Assembly (NCBI RefSeq): GCF_029227915.1
Contig: NC_079886.1
Location: forward strand, 25,024,501 to 25,088,500
Direction of reading: 5' to 3'
DNA length: 64,000 nt
From: Hydractinia symbiolongicarpus
Lineage: Eukaryota > Cnidaria > Hydrozoa > Anthoathecata > Hydractiniidae
Each line of letters begins with the position of its first letter. Within the stretch, counting starts at the first letter, position 1. A program made the translations under genes and the position numbers. A model generated the notes under the pieces. That model did not search any database. It worked only from the letters and a program-made list of their open reading frames with translations, and was not told the DNA's origin. Shown here piece by piece: positions 34,401-46,400 of the stretch.

Positions 34401-37400
34401 CAAACGACAAAAAAAGCGTTCATAAAGTGTTAAAATTATTTTTATTTTTTCATGTTCGAAACATTTGACCACATAAAAAAGTAATCCGGTTTCCATTTAT
34501 CGCTTTGTTTCTTTTCAACAATAAGGCTTTTTAACATTCTTTTTTAGGTCATGGGTAATTATGATTCATCTTTATTAACCTGTCTATACTAGATAATATA
34601 GATCACTGTCACTAACTCATGCCCTCGATCTAAACGGTTAATAAGCCATAAAACAAAGTCATTCACATAATATAAGCACAACCCGTTGCCATAAGGCAGA
34701 AAGCTTACAATGCATGCTTATCTTTGAAGTAAAAGAGATGCGAAAGGTAAGTAATGGGTGTTTTGCTATGGAGAGAATAATACTTGTGACCAAATTAGAA
34801 CTTTCGCCATAAAAAAACGATACTAAATTGTATATCTCCACATCTTTGCGCTATAGCGTTGACAGCAAAACCCAGTTTAGTGTTGGGAGAGACAGACAGA
34901 CAACATCATTAGTATGGACAAGTGTTTTTCGACTTTTCTCTTTTTTTCACCTTGTAGTGTAGACGGAGGTCTTTCGGAATAATGTTGTTGTGACGACAAC
35001 GTATAGGGAATCTAAGATGATTGGATATCTTGTGATTTTCATTCTACTTTTTTCTATTATTCTCACCTCAGCGGACATATCACTGTTTAATAACTTTAAG
35101 AATATTATATTAATAATATATTATCATGTCATGAACAGGCGAGTTTATTCTAGGCTACGTAAGTTGTAGCTGTCAAAACGTAGCTAACTAGCTAGGTAAG
35201 CTAGGTACTTTCTTAATAAAAATTTTGTTTCCCCACGGTCAAAACAACCTTTTTTACATTGTTTTTGTCTATTTACCAATTTGAAAACCCTTGTTCTTGC
35301 CCCCCCCCCAAAAAAAAGATTTAATATGTTGGGTTTTGCAGAATATGTGAACACGGGACCATCTAAAATTATTCAAAGAATATTTCTTGTTTAAAATATA
35401 TACCTGTTTTATTTGTATATACTAATAAAAAATATATAAGTACATGTACGGACAGGGATACAAGCTATATATCTTCTAGCAATGTCAGCACTATACGCTC
35501 TTCTTGTTCAAAACCGTACTTGTGGCTAGAGATAAAATTCATATAACTTTGATGTAAATTGAAATAGTGACTTGAAAATTCGTCTGACATGTTTTAAGAT
35601 TGTTGCGATAAAAATTAACCAAGAAAATTTTTCACTAGTGCTATGGTTCCCGAGTTTCTGATTTTAGGTGTTTTTGGGGACGCTTGTAAACAATTTTTAA
35701 CAGAACATCTATTTTGACAAAGATACACGGCTACGTTGAGGTTGTGTAACACACTTTTCTATTATCGATAAACCAGAGTTTCATGACATATCTGTCACTA
35801 TCCCACTCTGGCGATCAAATTCATAGATTTCTCAAGGAATATGAATCCAAAAAAATTTTTAAATATGTTTTCTCTTTTTTGAATCAAAAGACAACAATTT
35901 AATTTGAGAATTGGATTAATTTTTGCAAATATGATCCCTAGAAAGACAGCCACATTTTTTGTGTTAAATGTTTTTCTGAACCTGATTTCAAACAAACATT
36001 TTTGTGATTGTATATTTTCAGAGGAAATATTACTAAGAACTAAGAAAATGAAGTTTAGTTGTTTATCTAGCTATCCATAGCTAAATTTAAAAATATTAAG
36101 CCAAGATAAAAAGTTTTGTTTACAAAAATAATGGCTCATGCACCTTGCGCCAATTTAATCTCGAGATATAAAAGTGCTGACTAGGGAAAAAATTAATCAT
36201 AATCATGCCAAAATGTGAAAGCCGATCATGCTTTCAAATTTGGTTTTAATATCAGAAAAGCAAAAATCTCTGGGGACGAGTGTGATCAAAACGGGTTAAG
36301 AGTATACCAAAACGTTTTTTCACCTAAAAATATCTACAGTCAATTAATTTTGCATATATTTTGTATTTTCTGTTTTAAAGTATGATTTTGTGATTTTCCA
36401 ATATCCAGTTTTGAGTTTAATCTAAGCTTTTAAGTTTGAAATTAATAGCTGCTCTTTCTGTTAAGATGGCAGATTGAACAATTCCTGTTCTCATTGTCCT
36501 GGTGAAGAATGGTTTCGTGTAAATTGTGACAACAAAGAAAAAAATTATGTTTGTGGCAGCAATGGCATAGAATATGGAAACGAATGTGAACTGGAACGGG
36601 AAAGGTGCAGAACCAATGGACATGTTTTCAAACGTGTTTGTGCAGGTTGTATATCAAAATGTTTCTTTAAAATAATAACCAATGTTTTTTTGTCAGCCAA
36701 ACCTGGGTCATGCCAAACCAGGTGCCAAATCTTAAAGCTACAAGCGACAAAACGGAGACGGCTTAGGACTAGTTAAAACAGAGCAGTGTTTTCTTTAATC
36801 TTGCATTATATTCCTACCAAGTATTTTAAAAACGGCCTTAGTTATTTGAAAGTTAAGCCTGTGTCACACTAATGAAGGAGATGCAGAAGCAAGTGAAGTA
36901 AGCATGCGCAGTTAGTGTGAAGCAAGTTAATAGCTTATTTTGAGGAAGCTGTGAAAACGACATTTGTCGAATAAAAACTGGACTTCCAGTGTTTATTTGT
37001 CCTTGATGGGATGCTTTAGGTGTAGTAGGTGTCTACAAACATCTTTGTATATGCCGTGTTATTGGCTGTGCGGTGGGTACGGGTGTGGAAGGCATAAATC
37101 CGGCGGGAGATTCTTCTTCTCGTTGTTCGAGCAAGTATTTAAACATTATCTTATCAATCTCATGCTGCGCCAATAGCTTCCTGTTACCTGATAACTGACG
37201 CATATTAGCTGTCTGTTAGAAGTGCCCTGTACAGTGTGTCTTCATGTTTCGGATATGTTGGGTTACATAATCTTTTTTCATTTGCCCTCATCAGTTATAT
37301 ATCGCAATCATCGTCAGCCTCAGGAGGTGGTTTTCTGTGAAGAGAATTAATGTTTTACAAAGTTATTTTACATCTAAAATAATATTTAATTAGTTTTGCG

Positions 37401-40400
37401 CTTTACCTTGACATCTTCCTATATATAATCCTGCCGGTAACAGATAAAACATCTGAAGCTGGCAATGACACGACCGAGGCGCTGTCATCGATATTATCAT
37501 CATCGTCGTCATTAGATTGCTCTATCATCATCTTGTGTTCATCCCTGTTCTCTATTTCAAAATTTTTGTTGAAGTTCTTCGTTCTGAATAATGAAGTTCA
37601 AGCCAAGCCAAATATGGAAACATTTCGACATCTTTTTTTCGACATATTCCTTTCCAGTCCCACTTCATATCGTTTCCTTTACTTCGCGTCGCTCACATTT
37701 TTCAAGTATTTTAGCTATAAAAATAGGATTTGTCAACTTACCATTCTATAAACTTGGTCGACATTGAGGTTCTTTAAAAAAATTACCACATTGTCATCGA
37801 TTAATATGTTATTTTGTAACCACATTTGAACATTCGGGCAATGATCGAAATCATTTTTGGCTATTCCTAATTGGGGAGAAAATTAGAACATCAGAAGACT
37901 TCGTTTGCCTAATCGAGAATAATTTCCCCATCATTATTTCGCAATTACAACTTTTGCTGATCTGGATAAAAAACGTGTGAAATAAAAAAATAAGTTACCT
38001 AAGTGAGCATTTGGAGTAATTTATTAACGTTAAAATTTACTGGTTTTATACCGGGGAATTGACAATTTCGTTTAGGAGATTTTACATTCTGCGACTTTGA
38101 AAAGGATACTTGCGGTTTAACTGGTTCCAACTGGATACGGCGAAAAGGAAACACTAGCAAAAATAATGGACCAAATGTTGATGCAAGTGGTGAGTGTTTA
38201 CTAAAGGGAATCTATATGTAGTTGCCAAGCAGTTTATATATTATAACCTTAATTTAAGGTTTAATACGTTTTTCAAGAAGCTAACTAGGACTATTTTGGA
38301 TTACCAATACTATTCGACAATAAATTTAATGTGCTACAAATGGTAGTAGTTGCTTGACCTGTCAACCTATTTACTAACATGCACCTCCATTACGCTATAC
38401 AGAAAACAAGGAAATACTTCATGATTTGACGGATCTTACCCCAACAATAAAGTATAAGTTTTGTCAGAAATTGAGGTGGGCTAATATTTAGAAATGTCTT
38501 CAACAAGTAAATGTTATCCAGCATATAAAAGAGGATTTAATTTTGCCTCTATACCTTAAAACAACAATTTTGACAGTTTAAGTAATTGAATCAAGGTCTA
38601 TTTTCAAGTTTTATTAAATAACCGTTCTACTTGGTAAACACGCAGATCTAAAGAATAACAACAAAGGCACAGAATTGGTATTAAAACCAACTCAGGTCAT
38701 CAAAGTTTAAAATATTACTCCAGTGTCTACTTGTGAAGCAAAAATCCTTTCTATCAAATTGGAATAAATAATTCTTTCCCAATTTTATTTGACCGCCGAA
38801 AAAATCCATGAAGAACAAGTCATTATTTTTGCACATGTCGCTATGAAATGATAACAACACGCTGAAAATTCTTGCAAACACTGCACAAAAATTTGAACGC
38901 ATGATATTTTGACACAGCTATGAGAAAAAAACCAGACAGACACAAACATAAATTAGAAGTAAACAGACCAACATCTAACCCTTTTTAATTAAGAGTTAAA
39001 ACAATTTTTTAAACCTTCTCTAGATTGTGGACTGAATTTTGTAACATAAATCTTTCAGAACATATTATATTCGAATAAAATAATTAGTATTTTAATAGAA
39101 TATAATATGTTCTGAATGACTTTTGTTTTACTTTGTATAAATCAGTTCTGAATATTCTTAAATGTGACACGATCAGTCTACAGCGCGGGTATATTTAGCA
39201 AGTGTCTTTACCACAACTACGAGTCAACCTATGCCATGTGAGGGAAATTGGGTGGGTATTACCGGTGTGTACTTAATGTATACATTCCGAACACAAGACC
39301 CACAATGATAACAGTGTTTCCAACAGTGAAGTGGCTTTATCCTGTATAATTATTCGGAATAATAATAATATTTAAGAACGTCACAAATGTTGGTGTGTTA
39401 TATAGGGTGTACACAAAAATGTATTATTAACAACATAATAACGTACTTCTGTAAGCTTGTGCAGCGGATTACTAATTTATATGGAAGTGTTTTTCTTTCA
39501 GGTAATGCATCCAGATTTTATTACCATTTCGAAGCTTCTGGCTTATTGCCATTTTCAGACCATTTAGTTTCTGTAACAGTTCCCAACCCCAATAAAAGCC
39601 AGCAGGGATGCTTGAAATTTGCGTATTATATGCATGGGACGCACGTTGGTGCACTATCAGTAAGGTTATCTGCTAAGAAGAAACCACTACGAATAGTGTG
39701 GACAAAATTTGGCAATCAAGGTAGTGTGTGGAAACAAAAGGAAATATCGTTACAAAACATATTGAACTCATGCGACACTAACTTCTTCAAAGTAAGGAAA
39801 CTATTGTAAAGTGATTAAAACTTATAGTTCTGCGTCTTTACATTTTTTTAAGCGTTTCATTATGTTTGTCTGTTTGTGCAACATACGTTTTAACCAAATA
39901 ATTTGACACAGCGTTTAGTTATAGTTTTCTTAGAAGTTAAAAATAAAACAAGAAGCCCTGGGGCTTTAACGTCAATACCAATTATTCAATTAATGAAGCC
40001 ATTACAGTGCATTTAAAGTTTTGAGGCCAAATAACTTGGAAACAAGGGGGTGACGTCGATAATTGTTCACCGCGTGGGTAACTAGGGACGCCCTAGGACC
40101 AATTTAGGGAAATTTCCCAAACCCAGGTCTCCGAATCCTTTTTGGATTGGACGGGTTGATGACATCATCAAAAAACCTTCAAACCCTCATATCTCTGCAA
40201 ACGTTTATCAAAAGTACATAATCCTATACATTTTCTTGATCAGCCTTTCAAGATCTATACGACTAAGGCAACAGGTATATAAATTTCTATAAAATTTTTT
40301 TAAGGTTTTGAAAGGTCTTTGCCGACGTCAGCAAAATTTTAATCCCTGATATCTTATTAACCATTCATCAAAAGCACATGATCCTATACATTTTCTTGAT

Positions 40401-43400
40401 CAGCTCTTTAAAGTCTCCACAATAGAGGCAACGTATTAATTGGATGGATTGCTGACGTCATGAAGATTCAAGTGACCCTTTTTTTCATTTTTATTTTGCC
40501 TCAGTGGATTTTTCCACGGGCTTTATCGACTAGTTGGATAATAAAACAATCTGTTGCGCTGTTAGGATTGTTATTGGCTTAAAACCTCATTTTGCCTCGT
40601 TCTCAGAAAAACGTATTTAGCCTGGAAAAGTTTCGGGCGTCCAGCCTAGCAGCGCTGTTTCTATCTCTCTCTCTCTATCTCTCTTTCTCTCTCTCTATCT
40701 ATCTCTCTATCTATCTCCTCAGGCGATTTTAGAGATTGCGCTTTCGCTGGCGGAAATCAATAAGTATTGCTTGATAAAAGTACAAATGAATATGTTATGT
40801 CATTATATTTTTAGGTAATATTTGTGGCAACAAAAGGCAGCGATTTTTCAAGTGACATTGCAATTGATGATATATCCATACACTTTGGATCCAACTGTGT
40901 ATTATTAAGTAAGTCAAACATTTCCAACTTGTGTATATATTTTCAACTAATCGATAGGGCCCAGGGGCGGATCTAGGGTTAGGCAGCCTAGGCAATTGCC
41001 TAAGCCTAAGCTTGGGCAAAAAAAAGGAAAATATGCCATATAGCATAACTTGTGAAAGTAATAAATATTTTTGTAAATTTTTCTTGTAGTGCTAACTTTG
41101 CTTCGCCAACCTGGATGCGCGTTGTTAGGAACTGTTTTTTTTTAAAAATTCAATAAGAAGTAAACCCGGGGCGATTTTAGGCAAGATACCGATTCGCCTA
41201 AAACGTCCGTGGGTTTCCAAGTTTTAAATGAATGAAAATCACGGGTGGAAGAAAAAACGCCTAAAACGTCCGTGGGTTTTCAACTTCAAATGAATGGAAT
41301 TCTTAAATCGGAAGAAAAAACGCCTAAAACGTCCGTGGGTCTTCAACTTCAAATGAATAGAATTCTAAAACCGAGAAGAAAAACGCCTAAAACGACCGCG
41401 GGTAAGTTTTACATAAATCTCTGTGCGGCCAAGGGTGTGTCCTTCTTTTTCAACATGGATTCCCTTGATCAGGAGTACACTGTTGAAGAAGCTTTCAAGT
41501 CAAATGATTTGAATAAATTGAATGAGTTGTATGCAAAATTGAAAAAAGAAATTCTGGATTCAGCTACCTTTTCGGATAATGAGAGGATTAATAATGTTGG
41601 AAAGAAGTATTTTCGCGATCTAGTTGCTGAAACCTTTATTCCAACCTTTGCTAAAGACAAATTTATTGCTTTGAAGTAAGTAGCTAGATAATTTTTGTAG
41701 CTTTTTCTGTCTTGAGTATTAGGTACCTCTTTGTGAAAAACATTAAAAGTTATTAAGCACCAGCACTGATTGTTATGAAATAATTAACCCCCACCTCCAC
41801 AGATGTTCTTACAAAACGTGTTATTAAATCTTTCTTATCAAAACAAAAGCTTCAATTAATAACCTCGATCATATGAATAGTTTGTTTTTTTAAAAACAAG
41901 ATAACTGAGACAAGTGTAATCTTGTTTTATGTTTTGATGAGTTTGTTAAGTTTAGTATGGAGTATAGCTAGCCAGCAGCTGCTTGTGTGATAGTTGGGAA
42001 TTTTGTTTAATTTTTAACTTTTACTTTCTTTAGGTCACAAGCCTCAGGTAACTGTTTATACAGCTCTGTATCTTTGTTTTTGTGTGGAGATAACTCTCTT
42101 GTTCGAAAACTAAGAACTTTGACATCGTTAGAACTGTATTTAAATAGTGGCTTTTATATAAAGCATCCCACTATAATTTCGGCATATGAGAAAGGCAAAG
42201 GAGTTTATTTTAACAATTTCAGAAACATTTTAGGTGGTCTCTTAGTTTCACATGCTGCTTTAGATTCAGGTAAAACTGCTGATGCTTTAATTAAAGTAGA
42301 GGCAATGCATAATATAAAAAACTTTGAGTGGTGTAGTTTTGTTTGTGTTCTTGCACTGTCCTCAGCAATTTCGAGGAACATCATTACACTATATCCAGAC
42401 TGTGGTCACGCAAAATTGAAACTTCTTTACAGTCAAAATATTGAACCTAGAGATTCTGCAGTTTCTTCTACAAGTCTTCACATTTTACTTTGTTATTGTG
42501 GTACTTTACCGACACAAATTGAATTTAAACATAATCATTTTGTGCCTCTATTATGTGGTGTACATCCAAAAAGAAAAATCAAGCAACCATTGCCAAAACC
42601 TGTGATTAAAAAAAATAAGCAGTCAAAATTGCCTTTCTGGGTAAATAGACATGGCATGAATGACCTAGGTATTGCTTCTGACAGACCTACAGTAACATTT
42701 CCTGCTGTCAATATGTCAACCAAAACAAAAAATATTCCAATGTCATCAAGTTCTACTGTTAAATCAGTGACTAGTATTAGTCCTGTAACTAAGCAATCCT
42801 CTGGAGGTGCAATAAGTTCTATTATTTCTGTGTCAACCGAAATAACCTTAGCCAACGATATAGCTTCGTATATGAATAAAGTTCAAAACATGGAATATTC
42901 AGAAATAATTAAATTAATAAACGAAGTTTTCATCCCTAATAATAACTATAAATTTCCTGTTAAAGATGGTCGTTCCTTTAAATTTGATTGGTTAAAACAA
43001 TACACCTGGCTTTGTTATTCACCTGCTTATGATGGTGGTTACTGTTTGCCATGTGTTCTTTTTGGAAATAAGTTTCCTAATTTGTTAAAAAACATAAGAA
43101 ATCTGGTAACACAGCCTGTTAATGCAAAACGTTGTGCTACAACGTTGTTCAAAAACCATGAAAAAACATCTAGCTCTGTAAAAAGTCTTCACCAGGCAAC
43201 ATTTTCACTGTTTACAACATATTTGAGCCAGCATTCTGGTAAAAGCAAACCAATTTCTGAACTTGTTGATCAGCAAATAAGTAAACAGATTTCTGAAAAT
43301 AAAGCCAAACTTGAGCCAATGATCGATACAATTTTGTTGTGTGGAAGACTAAATATCCCTTTAAGAGGTCATAGAGATGATAGCAGTTATCATCCTGAAG

Positions 43401-46400
43401 TAGGCAGTTACTCATCTGGGGGAGTAGGTAATTTCATAGAAATTTTAAATTATAGAGCTCGTGCAAACCCTGTTTTCAAAGAAACTCTTGACAACAGTGC
43501 AAAAAATGCTACCTACATTTCAAAAACAGCTCAGAATGAGTTGATTAATTGTATTGGTGAAGTCATCACTGAAAAAATTGTTCTTGAAATAAAAGGCAGT
43601 AAATTTTTTTCTATTCTTGGTGATGAATGCATGGACAGTTCATGCAAAGAGCAATTTTCTCTTTGTATAAGGTTTGTTGACCAAAATTGTGATGTTAGGG
43701 AAGAATTTTTAAGACTGGTTCATTGTGGGGAAGGTTTGTCAGGTGATGGTTTATGTAAAATTGTCCTAAAATGTCTCGCAGAAGATCTTCAGCTAAATAT
43801 AATGGATTGTAGAGGTCAAGGTTACGATGGTGCAGGTTCAGTGGCAGGTTTTAGAAATGGTTTGGCAGCAAGAATCCTACGCATAAACCGAAAAGCCTTG
43901 TATACGCATTGCCATAGCCATCGATTAAATTTAGCAATCTGTAAAACCTGTGGCATTCAAGCAGTTGAGAATGTTATGGGACAGATTAGAGACATTTCAT
44001 TTTTTTTTAATTACTCTGAAACTAGGCGGTTGATTTTAGAACGTAATATCAAGGAACACTGTCCATCAGCTACAAAATATAAATTATTTAATGTTTGTGC
44101 AACAAGGTGGGTTGAGAGAATTAAAGGTATGGAGGTATTTAATGACCTTTATGTAGCTATTGTAAACACATTAGATGAAATGAATTTAAATTTAAATCAT
44201 GTTTGTAATGCTGACACATCCTCTAAAGCTCTTCCTTTTTTAAAAGTCCTAACCTCATTTGATTTCATGGCTACATTTATGATCACTAAAAATATTTTTT
44301 TGATGACTTTACAAGTAACTGAGCTTTTACAAAGCAGAGCAAATGATATCATGGATGGTATACACATGATAGATGCTCTCAAGTCTCGTACTACCATGGT
44401 TAGAAACAACATTGACTACTACCATGAAAAGTGGTACAAAGAAGCTTCTGATCTTGCTAAGGAACTACATGTTACTGAGGCAAGTCCTCGAACCTCGGGT
44501 ATAACACTTTTTAGATCCAACACACCATCAGAAAATCCTTCTGATCATTATAAAAGGAATATTACAATACCTATGTTGGATCATTTACATTCCGAACTTA
44601 CTGGCAGGTTTGAAGAAAAAGCATTGTCTTGCTATAGTGGGCTAGCTATTCTCCCAGAAAAAATGCTGAGTCTTATCAAAGAAAATGTAGATTGGAAAAA
44701 AAGGTTCAATGCTTTCTTTCAATTCTATCTAGAAGACTTGCCCAATGTTCAATCTATCGAACATGAATTGGAACTTTGGGAAATTTACTGGAAATCATAT
44801 GAAGGGCCTATACCTAACAACATTTCCTCCACATTGAAATCTGTCAATTTTACTGGGTTTGAAAATGTAAAAGTGGCCTTGAGAATTTTAGCCACTTTAC
44901 CTGTGACTTCTTGCGAGTGTGAAAGGACATTTTCAGCCATGAAGAGGTTAAAAACATTTACTCGCACAACCATGGACTCAGATAGACTAAATGGCTTAGC
45001 CTTAATGCATGTACATCAAAACATCATTCCTAATATTTCTGATGTTATTGAGAAATTTTCATTGAAAAATAGACGATTAAACTTTAAGTGAATTACATTA
45101 TTACCTTCTTCATAAAACCTTACTTCAAGTTATTGTAGAAGACTTCTTTTATTATATATACATATGTACCTCTTATTTTACCATACCTATTCTTTTGCCT
45201 AAATTATACTTATATTAGTATATGCCTTATCATTGCCTAAATTATACTTACATTTTTATGTACTTACCTTACCTATTTTTGACAAAAATGCTTTCTGTAA
45301 CTTTAATTCTCGAGTTGCCTTTGTGGCCTCTCCTGGAAGCAATTGACTGTAACAAAGCACCTCCAGAGTAAGGTCCAAATTTCACAATCAATTTACGTAA
45401 TTACTTAAGTTCTGTTTTTCCTAAATTTTGTGTGTTTTTTATTATGATTGTTTTTACCTTTAGCCTTTTACCCTATCATTTTGACTGGTCTTGATGCAAA
45501 TAATTGTATCTGTTGAGTGGCGCTCCATTCACTTCATGGTTTGTTGTTTGACAATTGATCATTTATTTTGATTTCAATGCTAGATTCATTCGTCCATTGG
45601 TATTACTTCTGTTTCTGCTTATATACAAGTGAAGAAGAAAGAAGAAAGAAGAAAAATTGTTTGCCTGGTTATTAGATTAACCTCAAATTTATAAAAAACA
45701 TTATTCTGGCATATACAAAACGTCGGAAGATAGTAAAAAGACGGGAGTAGTTATCGCATTATGTATCAAAACTTTTATTTGTATTTTATATTATTATATA
45801 GCCTTAGTAGCCGAAAAGCACTTGTTACCACCTCGAAAACCTCTTTCTGGTCTTCTGGTATCTCGTAAAAAAAATTGAAAAAAAAACAAAATTTGCCTAA
45901 CCATAAAAAAATCCTAGATCCGCCCCTGGGGCCCGTGGAAAAATCCATTTAGGTAGGATAACAGAGAAAAACAACCGCCATTTAAATTTTGATGACGTCA
46001 GCAGAGACATGTCAAAATACAATTTTTTTTTCAGAAATGTGTATGCCTGTCGCCTTCATCATATAGGTCTTGAAACGCTGATCAAGAAAATGTATGGGAT
46101 CGTGTACTTGTGACAAACGGATGCAGAGATATTAGGGTTTAAAGGTGTTTTTATGACGTCATTAACCCGTCCATTCCGAAACGGATTTGCTGACCTAGGC
46201 TTGAGAAAATTACTCAAATTGGTTCTAGATGGTCCCTAGTTACCCACGCGGTGAAAATCATTGACGTCACCACCTCCTTTCCAAGTTATTTGACCTAAAA
46301 TTTTTAGGTGCACTGTAATGGCTTCATTAATTTAATATAGGATATTGACGTTAAAGTAGTGTTATTGACGTCGCACCATAACGTCAGAAAATTTAACATA

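Larger units (their letters stand above)
40962..45928 (+). mobile_element. hAT transposon, apparently complete, 5-bp duplication
   Basis: 4967 bp with terminal inverted repeats CAGGGGCGGATCTAGGRTT (one mismatch). GGGCC stands directly before the left end and directly after the right end, a 5-bp duplication as described for the hAT5 group, rather than the usual 8. Close to both ends are GCCTAA-rich segments. It encodes an open hAT transposase with an OTU-like N-terminus. It lies in receptor intron 8 inside the 3' end of a Helitron. Confidence 0.9.

Noticed and set aside
42535-44973. Minus-strand frames opposite the hAT transposase
   Set aside because: Shadows; all hAT motifs are on the + strand.
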